Counted from the stretch's first letter, positions 16,640-26,314 are shown. The stretch: 64,000 nucleotides of DNA from an uncultured beta proteobacterium (GCA_903844215.1 CAIMSP010000111.1:27597-91596); one strand, 5' to 3'. Translations and numbers: made by a program. The notes: generated by a model not told the origin, from the sequence alone.

Positions 16640-18532
16640 ATGGACGAAGCTGCGTCAACCACGGGGGAGAAAAAGCGCTTGCCCAGCCCTCAGGGTGTGG
16701 CACTGGCGATCACGCAGGCTTGCCGGCGTGACGACGTCTCCATCGCCGAAATTTCGCGGCTGGTGCAATCGGACCCGGCGCTGGCAGGACGCTTGCTGCA
16801 AATCGCCAACGCCGCGTCCACGGGCAGCAGGCCGACCGCCTCGGTGCTGGGCGCCGTTGGCCGCCTCGGCCTGGAGTGCGTGCGCCAGTTGGCGCTGAGT
16901 TTCTCCCTGATCGAGAACTATGGACACGGCCGTTGCGCCGGCTTTGACTACGCCGAATTTTGGAGCCACTCTCTGCTAATGGCCGTCGCGACCCGGGAGC
17001 TCAACGCGGCCCTGGGGCTGGGGTCGGCCGACGAATTGTTCAGCTGCGGTTTGCTGGCCCGAGTGGGTTGCCTGGGGCTTGCCACGGCCTACCCGGATGA
17101 GTACACGGAATTATTGCACCAGGGCCACCAAGGCGAGGCGCTGCTGCAGCAGGAGCGCCGCCTGCTGCGCACCGACCACATAGCGCTGTCCAGCGAGCTT
17201 CATGCCCTGTGGGGCTTGCCCACGGTTTTGTGCGAAGCGATGCGTTTTCACGAACAGCCCGGCGCGGCGGACTTCGCCCAGGGCAGCCGACGCTGGCAGC
17301 TCGCGCAGGTACTGCATCTGGCATGGCGCATGGCCGATTTTTTCGTGCATGGCGGGGGCGATCGCGCGCATCGGATCACCGAGCTCAAGTTGCTCGCCGG
17401 CGCGCTGGGACTGGCGGACACGGATTTTTCCCAATGCGCGGACACGGCGATCGAACAATGGAAACAATGGGGTGCCGTGCTCAACGTGCGGGTCACCGAT
17501 GCGGAACTGTTCTCGACCATGACACAGGCGCCGTTGCGACCCGACCAGGAGCCCAACCCCGGTTGGCTCAGGGTGCTGATCGTGGAAGATGACGCCATCG
17601 TGCTGCGCCTGTTGGAGCGATGGCTGCGCGACGAATGCCATTACACGGTGATGACGGCGAAGGACGGCCAACTGGCCATGGCCGTGGCGCTGACATTTCA
17701 GCCGCATGTGGTCGTGACCGACTGGCAGATGCCGGTGATGGATGGCTTGGAGTTGTGCCGCACGCTGCGCGCCAGCGACTGGGGCCGAAACATCTACGTG
17801 CTCATGCTCACCAGCGCCGATTCCGAGAACGACCTGGTGCGCGCCTTCGACGGCGGTGTGGACGACTACCTGACCAAGACTGTCAACATGCGCGCGCTGA
17901 GCGCACGACTCAAGGCCGCGTGGCGTTTTGTGCGCTTGCGCGACGCCTGGGAGCGAGACCACCAACGACTCACGGGCGCGGCAGAAGAACTGGCACTGAT
18001 CAATCGCCGACTCCAGCACGCCGCGCTGAGCGACCCGCTGACCGAATTGGCCAACCGGCGCGCCGGCCTGAATGCACTGTCGCAGGCCTGGAGCGCCTCG
18101 ACCCGCTACGGCCATGGCTTGAGCGTGATCGCCATCGACGTGGATTACTTCAAGGCCGTCAACGATGTCCACGGCCACACCTGCGGCGACGTGGTGCTGC
18201 AGCGCCTCAGCGAGAACCTGCGCACCACCGCCCGCAACGAAGACACGGTGTGCCGCTGGGGTGGCGAAGAGTTCATGCTGATTTGTCCCAACATGACCCG
18301 CAACGAAGGCTTGAAGGCGGCCGAGAGGCTCAGGGCCGACATCGCAGGAATGCGCATCATGGTGGACGGCAAGCTGATTGAAGTCACGATCAGCCTGGGG
18401 CTGGCGACTTGGAGTGGCGCGATCATTTCACCCGATCAACTCTTGGCCGAAGCCGACAAGGCCCTGTACGCGGCCAAACAGGGGGGGCGCAACCGCGTTG
18501 CGACGGCCCCTGAAAGTGTCGTTGCTGATTGA
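16640..18532 (+). CDS. HDOD - response regulator - GGDEF diguanylate cyclase
   Basis: A 630-residue signalling protein making cyclic di-GMP. Domains: HDOD about 10-215 (LVQSDPALAGRLLQIAN), receiver about 310-430 (VLIVEDDAIV, phospho-acceptor Asp in VVTDWQMPVMDG, conserved Lys in DYLTKTVN), coiled linker, then GGDEF about 465-620 with active-site RWGGEEFM. RNED five residues before GGEEF is a product-inhibition I-site. I chose the ATG at 16640 because upstream in-frame starts run through the inverted repeat and encode no domain. It is followed 9 bp later by a hybrid histidine kinase, its likely phosphorylation partner. Confidence 0.93.
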   Translation: MDEAASTTGEKKRLPSPQGVALAITQACRRDDVSIAEISRLVQSDPALAGRLLQIANAASTGSRPTASVLGAVGRLGLECVRQLALSFSLIENYGHGRCAGFDYAEFWSHSLLMAVATRELNAALGLGSADELFSCGLLARVGCLGLATAYPDEYTELLHQGHQGEALLQQERRLLRTDHIALSSELHALWGLPTVLCEAMRFHEQPGAADFAQGSRRWQLAQVLHLAWRMADFFVHGGGDRAHRITELKLLAGALGLADTDFSQCADTAIEQWKQWGAVLNVRVTDAELFSTMTQAPLRPDQEPNPGWLRVLIVEDDAIVLRLLERWLRDECHYTVMTAKDGQLAMAVALTFQPHVVVTDWQMPVMDGLELCRTLRASDWGRNIYVLMLTSADSENDLVRAFDGGVDDYLTKTVNMRALSARLKAAWRFVRLRDAWERDHQRLTGAAEELALINRRLQHAALSDPLTELANRRAGLNALSQAWSASTRYGHGLSVIAIDVDYFKAVNDVHGHTCGDVVLQRLSENLRTTARNEDTVCRWGGEEFMLICPNMTRNEGLKAAERLRADIAGMRIMVDGKLIEVTISLGLATWSGAIISPDQLLAEADKALYAAKQGGRNRVATAPESVVAD

Positions 18533-18541
18533 GGAGCGCCG

Positions 18542-20854
18542 ATGCCGCGCCCGCAAACCCCACGTTCGGCAGCGCTTACAAGCTCCTCCAGAGTGGCCTG
18601 CGGGCCGCGCTTGAGCTATCGATTCATCGTCATTCTGATTGCGCTGTGGGCTGGGCTGGCGTGGTGGGGATCGGGCTACTACAGCAGCAACAAGTCCGAC
18701 CTGGCCTATGGCGAGACCACCAGCCAGGCGCTCAAGCAGCTCGAGGGCATCGCCCGCGACATCGACAACTCCCTGCGCGTGTTGCGCAATGTCCCGCGCA
18801 TCATCGCCGGCGAAGACTCGGTGTTGGAAAGCTTGCAGCCTTTTGGGCCCCAGGCACAGGCCTCAAGGGCTCCCTATGAAGAGCGCAAGCGAGTCTGGAG
18901 CGCGCAAGGCAAGCGTGCGGGGCTGAAAAACTTTCTCACGGCCGCCGCCAGCGGCCTCGATGCGGAAGTGATATGGGTCGTGAACGCGGCCGGCGACTGC
19001 ATCGCCTCCAGCAACGCCGACCAAGCGTCCAGTTTTGTCGGCACCAATTACGCTGAACGAGAATATTTCGTGCAGGCCAAAAGTGGTGCGGCGGGACGCC
19101 AGTACGCCGTGGGCAAGGTTACCGGCGTGCCCGGCCTGTTCTACTCGTACCCGGTGCTCAACTCCCACCAGCAGTTCCTCGGTGCGGTGGTCGTCAAGCG
19201 CGATATCTCCGACTTCCGGCAGTGGACCCGGCCCATCAACGCCTTCATCGCCGACTCCAACGGTGTGGTCGTGCTGGCCGAAGACAAGGCGCTGGAATAC
19301 AAGCTGATGCCGGGGCATTCGCTGACCGAGGTGTCAACGCCAATCCGCTTGGCGCGCTACCGCAAGGTTGAGCTCGCCAACGCCGACATTCGCCCGGCGC
19401 AAGACCAGCGCTACCCGCAAGTGGTTCGATTCGGCGACTCGCCCGTGCCCACGGTGCTGTTGTCCAAGCCGGCGGCCGACGGCAATATCACGGTGTATTT
19501 GCCACGCGCTTTGCCCGAACTGATGCGCCTGGAAACTGAGCGCCTGGGGCTGTTTTTTCTGGTCACGCTGGCCGGAACCATGCTCATGGTCGCCGTCCTG
19601 ACCTTGGTCCTTTATCTGCGCGCCACGCGCCAGGCCCGAGATGCAGCCGAGAGTGCAAGCCAGGCCAAATCACAATTTCTGGCGAACATGTCGCACGAAA
19701 TCCGCACGCCCATGAACGGTGTCATCGGCATGGCGCGCCTGCTGTTGGAGACGCGCCTGACGGACGAGCAGCGCGCGTTTGCCCTCGATATTGCGCTCTC
19801 GGGCGAGCACCTCATGGCCATCATCAACGACATTCTGGACCTGTCCAAGATCGAGGCCGGATACATGGAATTCGAACGCCAAGCGTTCTCCGTGAGCACG
19901 CTGACCGACGCCGTCGCCTCCTTGCTCAAAGGCCGGGCGATGGATAAAGGCATCGGCTTCAAGGTGGCGTTGGAGCTCGACGGCGCGGATGCCTTTGTCG
20001 GCGACAGCCTGCGAATCCGACAGGTCTTGCTCAACCTCGCGGGCAACGCCGTCAAGTTCACTGAACGCGGCGAGGTCTGCGTCAAAGTGGCGCGTCAGCC
20101 CACGGGACTTCGGTTTGCAGTGACGGACACCGGCATCGGGATTCCCGAGCAGGCACGGGATCGACTGTTCTCCAACTTCAGCCAGGTTGACGCGTCGACC
20201 TCACGCAAGTTCGGCGGCACGGGTCTGGGGTTGGTGATCAGCAAGCGCCTGGTCGAAGGCATGGGCGGGCGCATCGGCATTGAAAGCACAGAGGGCGAAG
20301 GCAGCTGCTTCTGGTTCGAATTGCCGCTGGAGAGCGCCGACCAGGTGCCAGTCGAGGAGGCCCAGACCCCTGGCTGCGACACAGCGGCAGTGACGGCGCT
20401 GCAGATTCAGGCGCCCTTGCCGGTCGCGGCCTCGATTGAATCGCCGTCAGTGCTGGCCGGTTCCCGCATCCTGCTGGTGGAAGACAACAAGATCAACCAG
20501 AAGCTCGCTATGGCGATGCTTGCGCGCCTGGGTTGCAGTGTCGATCTGGCGCAGAACGGCCGCGAAGCGGTGGCCGCAGCAGAGCAAACGCGCTATGCGC
20601 TGATCCTGATGGACATGCAGATGCCGGAGATGGACGGGCCCGAGGCGACGCGCCAGATCCGCGCCGGCACCGGGCCGAACAAGGGCAGTGCCATCATCGC
20701 GCTCACGGCCAACGCCATGCACTCTGATCAGCAACTGTGCCGCGAAGCGGGCATGGACGACTTCCTGACCAAGCCCTTCAGCCGCGAGGTTCTTGCCGCC
20801 TGTCTGGCGCGCTGGATTGGCGGCAGCGCCGGCCCGGTGCCCGCATCACCATGA
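18542..20854 (+). CDS. hybrid sensor histidine kinase with periplasmic Cache-type sensor
   Basis: A 770-residue inner-membrane kinase. Domains: TM1 about 27-46, periplasmic double-Cache-like sensor about 55-330 with DctB-like features ([26 protein letters not shown]), TM2 about 337-360, HisKA with [11 protein letters not shown] near 385, HATPase with NAVKF, DTGIGIP and FGGTGLGL to about 600, and a C-terminal receiver about 640-760 with [13 protein letters not shown] and TKPF. No Hpt domain is present, so relay to the upstream receiver-GGDEF protein would need a separate Hpt or direct transfer. The sensor may bind a small organic acid or amino acid; ligand not determinable. Confidence 0.94.
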   Translation: MPRPQTPRSAALTSSSRVACGPRLSYRFIVILIALWAGLAWWGSGYYSSNKSDLAYGETTSQALKQLEGIARDIDNSLRVLRNVPRIIAGEDSVLESLQPFGPQAQASRAPYEERKRVWSAQGKRAGLKNFLTAAASGLDAEVIWVVNAAGDCIASSNADQASSFVGTNYAEREYFVQAKSGAAGRQYAVGKVTGVPGLFYSYPVLNSHQQFLGAVVVKRDISDFRQWTRPINAFIADSNGVVVLAEDKALEYKLMPGHSLTEVSTPIRLARYRKVELANADIRPAQDQRYPQVVRFGDSPVPTVLLSKPAADGNITVYLPRALPELMRLETERLGLFFLVTLAGTMLMVAVLTLVLYLRATRQARDAAESASQAKSQFLANMSHEIRTPMNGVIGMARLLLETRLTDEQRAFALDIALSGEHLMAIINDILDLSKIEAGYMEFERQAFSVSTLTDAVASLLKGRAMDKGIGFKVALELDGADAFVGDSLRIRQVLLNLAGNAVKFTERGEVCVKVARQPTGLRFAVTDTGIGIPEQARDRLFSNFSQVDASTSRKFGGTGLGLVISKRLVEGMGGRIGIESTEGEGSCFWFELPLESADQVPVEEAQTPGCDTAAVTALQIQAPLPVAASIESPSVLAGSRILLVEDNKINQKLAMAMLARLGCSVDLAQNGREAVAAAEQTRYALILMDMQMPEMDGPEATRQIRAGTGPNKGSAIIALTANAMHSDQQLCREAGMDDFLTKPFSREVLAACLARWIGGSAGPVPASP

Positions 20855-21126
20855 CCAAACCACCCATGCAAAGCCCCGCCTCCCCCGCCAGCCAGCCACG
20901 CAATCCGCTGCATGGTCTGACGCTTGAATTCATCGTCACCGAACTGCTCGCCCATTACGGCTGGGTCGGGCTGGCCGAGCGCATCCCCGTGCGCTGCTTC
21001 GAGAGCGACCCGAGCATCGCGTCGAGCCTGAAATTCCTGCGCAAGACGCCCTGGGCGCGCGACAAGGTGGAAGGCCTGTACCTGTTCATGCTGCGCGAGT
21101 TGCGCCGCAGTGGCGCGCCGCGCTGA
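20851..21126 (+). CDS. VF530-family putative DNA-binding protein
   Basis: A 91-residue small protein of the VF530 (DUF2132) family. Seen: [43 protein letters not shown] and [10 protein letters not shown], covering nearly the whole family length of about 70 after a short Pro/Ser-rich N-terminus. VF530 from Vibrio fischeri has a helical fold proposed to bind DNA; the biological role is unknown. Its ATG overlaps the histidine kinase stop (ATGA), indicating translational coupling. Confidence 0.85.
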   Translation: MTKPPMQSPASPASQPRNPLHGLTLEFIVTELLAHYGWVGLAERIPVRCFESDPSIASSLKFLRKTPWARDKVEGLYLFMLRELRRSGAPR

Positions 21127-21204
21127 GCTGATGGCCTCAGCAGCAGGCGTCGGCGCCAAAGCGTCGCGTGTCCGCAAGTTCGTTCTGCCTGCGGCGTGCT
21201 CGGC

Positions 21205-22053
21205 TTAGCCGACCCGTTCCATGCGCAGCCGGCGCGCCGCTTCTTCTGCCCGCGTGTCGTCGATTTCGCGCAGCACGCTGCCCAGATCAACCGCGCCCTT
21301 CTTGCTTTCGAAGCGACCCGTCAAAACCTGATCCGTTTGCAGCAGACCGCGCTGATACAGGTCCCAGATTTCCGCTGCGTATTCGGTCTGCAGCAGCTCG
21401 GGCGCGAACTGGCCAAAGAAAGCCCGCAGATTGGCCACGTCGCGCGCCAGCATGCGGCTGGCGTGGTTGTTGCCGGCGGCGTCCACCGCCTGCGGCAGGT
21501 CGATGATCACCGGGCCGTCGGCACTGAGCAGGATGTTGAACTCCGACAGATCGCCGTGCACGATGCCCGCGCACAGCATGCGCACCACCTCCTGCAGCAG
21601 CGCCGCGTGCTGCGCACGCGCCTGCTCGGGCGTGAACTGCACATCGTTCAGGCGCGGCGCGGCGTCACCGGTCTCGTCCGTCACCAGTTCCATCAGCAGC
21701 ACGCCGTCGTGAAAGTTATAGGGCTTGGGAACGCGCACCCCGGCAGCAGCCAGCCGATACAGCGCATCCACCTCGGCACTTTGCCAAGCCGCCTCCTGCG
21801 ACTGGCGCCCAAAGCGCGTGCCCTTGGCCATGGCGCGGGCCTGGCGCGTGTTCTTCACCTTGCGGTTCTCGGTGTAGTCCACGGCCTGGCGAAAGCTGCG
21901 CTGCGTGGCCTCCTTGTAGATCTTGGCGCAACGCGTGTCGTCGCCGCAGCGCACCACGTACACCAAGGCCTCCTTGCCGCTCATGAGCTGGCGCACGACG
22001 CTGTCGATCAGGCCTTCCTCGATCAACGACTCCAGCCGTGCGGGTGCCTTCAT
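21205..22053 (-). CDS. RIO-type serine/threonine kinase (PA4780-like)
   Basis: A 282-residue cytoplasmic atypical kinase. Seen: KEALVYVVRCG glycine-poor ATP loop typical of RIO1, nucleotide-binding Lys in CAKIYKEA, catalytic loop GIVHGDLSEFNILLS (Asp), and metal-binding VIIDLPQAVD. Length fits bacterial RIO proteins. The ATG at 22053 (MKAPARLES) is chosen over an upstream one at 22113, which would extend into the GST gene. It starts 4 bp after the GST stop, so the two are probably cotranscribed. Bacterial RIO kinase substrates are unknown. Confidence 0.9.
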   Translation of the reverse strand: MKAPARLESLIEEGLIDSVVRQLMSGKEALVYVVRCGDDTRCAKIYKEATQRSFRQAVDYTENRKVKNTRQARAMAKGTRFGRQSQEAAWQSAEVDALYRLAAAGVRVPKPYNFHDGVLLMELVTDETGDAAPRLNDVQFTPEQARAQHAALLQEVVRMLCAGIVHGDLSEFNILLSADGPVIIDLPQAVDAAGNNHASRMLARDVANLRAFFGQFAPELLQTEYAAEIWDLYQRGLLQTDQVLTGRFESKKGAVDLGSVLREIDDTRAEEAARRLRMERVG

Positions 22054-22057
22054 GCGG

Positions 22058-22666
22058 CTACTTGACCAGACCTTCGGCGCGCAGCGCTTCCTGCACTGCA
22101 GGGCGCGCGCCAACGCGCGCCAGATAGGCCGCCAGATGGCTCAGGCCGGCGATGTCCACGCCCACGTGCTTGCACCAACTGCAGACCGTGAACAGATAGC
22201 CGTCGGCCACGGTGAAGGTCTGACCCAGCAAATAGTCCGACTTCGCCAGTTCGCCATCGAGCCATTGCAGGCGCGATGCGAGCCGCGTCCGGGAGAGCGA
22301 CTTGGCTTCTTCCGGCATGGCCGGATTGAACAAGGGCGAAAAACCCTTGCGCAGTTCCGTGCCGACGAAATTCAACCACTCCTGCAGCTTGTAGCGCTCG
22401 AACGTGCCGTTGGCGGGCGCAAGATGTTTGGCTGGCACCTGATCGGCGATGTATTGCACGATGACCGGACCTTCGCGCAACTGGCGGCCATCGTCCAGCA
22501 CCAGCAGTGGCACGTAGCCCAGCGGGTTGACGGCGTAGTAGTCGCTGCCGTCGGGCAACTGGTGCGTCTTGGTGGGCGCGGCAATGGCTTCAAAGGCCAG
22601 GCCCGATTCCTTCAACGCGATATGGGCAGACAGGGAGCAGGCGCCTGGGGAGTAATAGAGCTTCAT
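22058..22666 (-). CDS. gst: beta-class-like glutathione S-transferase
   Basis: Conjugates or reduces electrophiles with glutathione. 202 residues: N-terminal thioredoxin fold with MKLYYSPGACSLSAHI (Cys10, the mixed-disulfide residue of beta-class GSTs), glutathione-contacting NPLGYVPLL and EGPVIVQYIAD, and a helical C-terminal domain with LLGQTFTVADGYLFTV. All family landmarks are intact. Located upstream of the RIO kinase with a 4-bp gap. Confidence 0.93.
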   Translation of the reverse strand: MKLYYSPGACSLSAHIALKESGLAFEAIAAPTKTHQLPDGSDYYAVNPLGYVPLLVLDDGRQLREGPVIVQYIADQVPAKHLAPANGTFERYKLQEWLNFVGTELRKGFSPLFNPAMPEEAKSLSRTRLASRLQWLDGELAKSDYLLGQTFTVADGYLFTVCSWCKHVGVDIAGLSHLAAYLARVGARPAVQEALRAEGLVK

Positions 22667-22774
22667 GACGATTTCGTGGAATGAGTGAACGTGGCACGAG
22701 GATAGCGCAAGCGCGCAGGCCCGTCCCCGGCAGGGAAATTGCGCGCGCCATTGGCCCGCCGCGACGCTGCGCTG

Positions 22775-23170
22775 TCAGCTCCTTTGCATCACATAGGCCA
22801 GCACGGCCGCACTGAACAGACTGGCCAACCAGGGCGTCAGCACCTGGAGCGACACGGCACGCAGCTCAAACAAGGCGGTGATGGCGTAGGCCAGTTCGTC
22901 AGGGTCCGGCCAGCGGCTTCCCCCATAGGCCAAGGCACTCCCCGCCAAGGCGCCAATGAGCGTGAACCATTCAAAGCGGCGGTCCATGCGAGCGCTGCTG
23001 TGCAGTTGTTCTCGGGCCTGGGCTGGCGACAAGGGCGCTGGCAGCCGCTGCAGCACACGCGCCGAAAAACCCTCATCTTCAATGGCCATGGGTCGCGACT
23101 CGCGCAACAGCGCATCGAGCCAATCGGCATCGTCGTGCCCACGCAAAGAAGGCTTGGCTTGGTTGTTCAT
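22775..23170 (-). CDS. small membrane protein downstream of ECF sigma, candidate anti-sigma factor
   Basis: A 131-residue protein not matched to a named family. N-terminal half is soluble and acidic/polar (DDADWLDALLRESRP), followed by two hydrophobic stretches (FTLIGALAGSALAYG around 77-91, and SLQVLTPWLASLFSAAVLAYVM at the C-terminus). The ATG overlaps the sigma factor stop (ATGA). Position and topology (soluble N-terminus, membrane C-terminus) are those of many cognate anti-sigma factors, but no zinc-binding HxxxCxxC motif is present. The assignment is inferred from context. Confidence 0.6.
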   Translation of the reverse strand: MNNQAKPSLRGHDDADWLDALLRESRPMAIEDEGFSARVLQRLPAPLSPAQAREQLHSSARMDRRFEWFTLIGALAGSALAYGGSRWPDPDELAYAITALFELRAVSLQVLTPWLASLFSAAVLAYVMQRS

Positions 23171-23730
23171 GATGTTTTCTCCGGTGCCCAGCAAGCCAGC
23201 AGGTCGCGCAGCCGGGCGTGAGCGCGCAACACCTGGGATTTGAGCGTGCCCAGCGGCAGGTTCAGCACCTGAGCCGCTTCCTCATGCGACAGGTCCAGAT
23301 GGTAGCAATGGATCAGGGCCACGCGTTCAAGCTCGGGCAGCCGTGCCAAAGCCGATGCCACGTCAAGGCGCAGCGCCCGCGACTGGTTTGCCTGGGCTGC
23401 AGACTCGCTTGTCAATTCGTCCAGATGCGCATCGGTCAATGGCAGCGTCGCGCGCTGGCGGCGCACGTGCATCAGGAAGCGGTGATAGGCGATCCGGTAG
23501 AGCCAGGTTGCGAGCCGCGCCTGGCCGTTGAACTGGGCCAGCTGCGTCCAGGCCTGAATGAAACATTCCTGCGCCAAGTCGTCGGCCAGGGCCCCATCGC
23601 CGTGCGTGAGTCGGCGCAACTGGTTGCGCACCCCACTCTGATGGGAGCGCACCAGTTGCTCGAAGGCCGCCCGGTCGCCCGCCGCAGCGCGCCGACACAG
23701 AGCCGCCTCGGATTCTTCAGCAGCAGACAT
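23167..23730 (-). CDS. ECF-type RNA polymerase sigma factor (sigma-70 family)
   Basis: A 187-residue alternative sigma factor. Region 2: AAFEQLVRSHQ and ADDLAQECFIQAWTQL, ATWLYRIAYHRFLMHVRRQR; region 4: LPELERVALIHCYHLDLSHEEAAQVLNLPLGTLKSQV with a helix-turn-helix. I chose the ATG at 23730; an in-frame GTG at 23748 would add six residues. It overlaps the downstream candidate anti-sigma gene by ATGA and lies 24 bp after a DUF6249-type membrane protein gene, making a three-gene unit. The signal it responds to is unknown. Confidence 0.92.
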   Translation of the reverse strand: MSAAEESEAALCRRAAAGDRAAFEQLVRSHQSGVRNQLRRLTHGDGALADDLAQECFIQAWTQLAQFNGQARLATWLYRIAYHRFLMHVRRQRATLPLTDAHLDELTSESAAQANQSRALRLDVASALARLPELERVALIHCYHLDLSHEEAAQVLNLPLGTLKSQVLRAHARLRDLLACWAPEKTS

Positions 23731-23754
23731 GCGAACCGCTTGCCACACCGCTCA

Positions 23755-24138
23755 TTATTCTTGAGCGTTCGAATCGGCAGCGCCAGCCTTGGGCCGTTCC
23801 AGCTTCCAGGCCAGCAACTGCGCCAAACCGACGGCCAACGGAATCGCACCTATGCCCCAATCGTCGCCACCCTGTGCTCCGAAGAAAATCATCAGACCGA
23901 CACCCAGGCCGATCAGAGTCAATGAGCCAAACAGCCGCGACTTCGGGGAACTCGAGGGTGACAACAATTCTTTCGGCAGGGGAAGTCCTTTTTCTGCGAG
24001 ACGCGTGATGGTCTCGTGCAGTTGACGGTAGCGACGATGACGGTATTCCATCACAACCAGCACCACACCAATGACAAAGAGCATGCCAAACAGCGGCACC
24101 AAAACCCCTGTAAGACTGTGAATGACAGCAGGATCCAT
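23755..24138 (-). CDS. DUF6249-like membrane protein
   Basis: A 127-residue protein. N-terminal transmembrane helix (LVPLFGMLFVIGVVLVVMEY, about 11-30), a basic segment YRHRRYRQLHETITRLAEKGLPLPKELL, then two further hydrophobic segments (LTLIGLGVGLMIFFGA and GIGAIPLAVGLAQLLAWKL). This layout matches small DUF6249 proteins found beside ECF sigma genes. The start at 24138 is chosen over 24153 because GGAGG lies 8 nt upstream. First gene of the sigma operon; a 6-bp inverted repeat lies about 35 bp upstream. Role unknown, perhaps in signal sensing. Confidence 0.65.
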   Translation of the reverse strand: MDPAVIHSLTGVLVPLFGMLFVIGVVLVVMEYRHRRYRQLHETITRLAEKGLPLPKELLSPSSSPKSRLFGSLTLIGLGVGLMIFFGAQGGDDWGIGAIPLAVGLAQLLAWKLERPKAGAADSNAQE

Positions 24139-24172
24139 GAGTAATTCCTCCATGTTTAGGAACGATCCACGA

Positions 24173-24187
24173 ACCCGAACATCGGGT
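24173..24187. promoter_or_regulatory. inverted repeat ACCCGA-ACA-TCGGGT upstream of the sigma operon
   Basis: Perfect 6-bp arms around a 3-base centre, 35 bp before the DUF6249 start. Could be an operator or a leader hairpin; no regulator assigned. Confidence 0.4.
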
Positions 24188-24263
24188 CACGGTCGCAGCC
24201 ATACCCGTTTAGATGCAAGCCAAAGCCCTACCGGATTGCGGAAACCAAAAAATATTTTTCGGG

Positions 24264-26213
24264 TTATTGCGCGGGATTGTATTTTTTCAAGAACGTCTCG
24301 ATGACGCCATAGACACGGAAGCGCGTTTCTTCCTTGGCCATCCCGTGCTCTTCGCCTTCGAGTTCCATGTACTCGACCACCTTTCCCGAGCGCCGCAGGC
24401 CGTTGCGCATGTCTTCGCCGTGCACCAGCGGCACGCGCCGGTCCTTCTCGCCGTAAGCCATGAACACCGGTGCCTTGATCGCGTCGGCATGCTTGGACGG
24501 CGACGTGGCGTTGAACTGATCGCGCAACTTGTCGGGGTCGCCCAAGGTGGTGTTCTTAGAGTAGTTCGCGGCCTTATCGCCCCAAGAAGCGGAAGACGAA
24601 ATATAAAAGAGGTTGGTGACGCCAAACAGATTGATCCCGCAGCGGTAGAGATCCGGGTCCTTCACCAAGCCCTGCATCACAGCGTAGCCACCGTAGCTGG
24701 CACCCATGATGCAAACCCGCTTGGCATCGACGACACCTTGTTTGACCAGACTCATCACGCCATCCGTGAGGTCGTCCTGCATCGACAGTCCCCATTGCGC
24801 AAACCCCTTCTTGAAGTGCGTATCACCAAAGCCGGTGGAACCGCGAAACTGCGGTTGCAGCACGACGTAGCCCATACCTGCCAGAAACTGCACTTCGGGG
24901 TCGAAACCCCAATCGTCACGCGCATGGGGACCGCCATGCACCAGCACCACCAGGGGCAATGACTTGGGTTGGCGGCCGCGTGGAATTGTCAGGTACGCCA
25001 AGATGGGCAAGCCATCGCGCGCGACGTAGTCGTAGGCCAGTTGCTCCGACATCTTCTTCGGGTCGATCCAGGGGCGAGCGGAAAAAACGCTCTGCAGCTT
25101 CTTGTTGGTGCTATCGTAAAGATAGTAGTGGCTCGGCTTGGTGGATGAGTAGGAATTGATCAGCATCGGCGCCTGGGTTTCACCCGGTGTGATGACGTTG
25201 ACCAGCCCGGGCAACGCATTGTCGATATCAGCCTGCAACCTGGCCATGGATTGAGCCAGCCACAGGGTGCGCGGCGGTTCAGTATCCATCCGGACACCCA
25301 GCACCGTGCGTAGGTCGGGGGAATAAACAAGACCGTCATTGACGCTGACCGTGGGGTCGGAGGCCGCCCGTTTGCCGGGCTTGTTCCCCACAAAATCGAA
25401 TTCGTAAATACCGTCGCGTCCGTCCTCTGTCGCGGCCGACACAAACATCGTTTTGCCATCGCTGTCGAAGCCAAGAACACTGAATTTCTGGCCAAAGGTC
25501 GGTTGTTCGATCAATTTTCGCCAGGGCTGATCTTCGGCGTCCCGGTACCAGATGATCTCTTGACTCTCTTCGGCATTTGACGTCACCACGACACGCAGCA
25601 AATTGCTACCGTCAACCACGAAGTCGCGGGCCAACCCGGGTACCTGAAAGTCGATTTCGGTGCGCCTGCCATTGAGCGTATTCACGCGGTAGGGTCGCGC
25701 ATCGCCATTGGGAAAGTAACCCACAGCCAAGATGCTGTTCGGGTCACCATTGACCGAACGACTGAGCATGGACATCCAGCGTGGCTGCGAGTTCCAGTCG
25801 CCCTGATCCGTGATGTATTCCGGTGTGGGCGCCATCAACGTGATAAATTTGGTGCCATCCCTATTGACTGCGAACAAGCCCTCAGGCGTCGATATCTGGT
25901 TACCTTCATGTTCGACGATTCGGTAGACCAGCCGCTCGTTGTTGATCCAGCGTACGTGAACAATGTTGGCGTCCTTGTAGCCAGCCACTTTCGTAACCAC
26001 CTTGGTGCCCACATCCAGTACCGTCAACAAGAAATGACCGCTGACATTGGCGGAAGTCGCCAGATATTTCCCATTCGGGGAAAGCGAGGTTGACTTGAAC
26101 TTCGAATCCTTGAACAGGTCTTCAAGTCGGATTTGGGCCGACGTGGCCCCCGCCCCGATGAAGAACAATGCCGTCACAGCAAAACGCAACCAACGGCGCC
26201 AACTCGTGCCCAT
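24264..26213 (-). CDS. S9-family prolyl oligopeptidase-like peptidase, exported
   Basis: A 649-residue serine peptidase. Seen: signal peptide (RRWLRFAVTALFFIGAGATSA, cleavage near residue 26), an N-terminal beta-propeller-like region (about 30-380), and a C-terminal alpha/beta-hydrolase domain with VVLVHGGPHARDDWGF, nucleophile elbow MGASYGGYAVM, and a late GEEHGM histidine. Likely periplasmic cleavage of short peptides. The ATG at 26213 has AAGGGGAGA upstream; in-frame upstream starts would bury the signal peptide. Composition is visibly less GC-rich than neighbouring genes, a possible sign of transfer. Confidence 0.92.
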   Translation of the reverse strand: MGTSWRRWLRFAVTALFFIGAGATSAQIRLEDLFKDSKFKSTSLSPNGKYLATSANVSGHFLLTVLDVGTKVVTKVAGYKDANIVHVRWINNERLVYRIVEHEGNQISTPEGLFAVNRDGTKFITLMAPTPEYITDQGDWNSQPRWMSMLSRSVNGDPNSILAVGYFPNGDARPYRVNTLNGRRTEIDFQVPGLARDFVVDGSNLLRVVVTSNAEESQEIIWYRDAEDQPWRKLIEQPTFGQKFSVLGFDSDGKTMFVSAATEDGRDGIYEFDFVGNKPGKRAASDPTVSVNDGLVYSPDLRTVLGVRMDTEPPRTLWLAQSMARLQADIDNALPGLVNVITPGETQAPMLINSYSSTKPSHYYLYDSTNKKLQSVFSARPWIDPKKMSEQLAYDYVARDGLPILAYLTIPRGRQPKSLPLVVLVHGGPHARDDWGFDPEVQFLAGMGYVVLQPQFRGSTGFGDTHFKKGFAQWGLSMQDDLTDGVMSLVKQGVVDAKRVCIMGASYGGYAVMQGLVKDPDLYRCGINLFGVTNLFYISSSASWGDKAANYSKNTTLGDPDKLRDQFNATSPSKHADAIKAPVFMAYGEKDRRVPLVHGEDMRNGLRRSGKVVEYMELEGEEHGMAKEETRFRVYGVIETFLKKYNPAQ

Positions 26214-26314
26214 GCCTGTCTCCCCTTGATACTCTTCGTCAATGAACTGCAACAGGGGCGAGGCCCCAAATGGTATAGCTGTTGGCGTGCATCCGCACGC
26301 CAAGGTGGCGCGGA

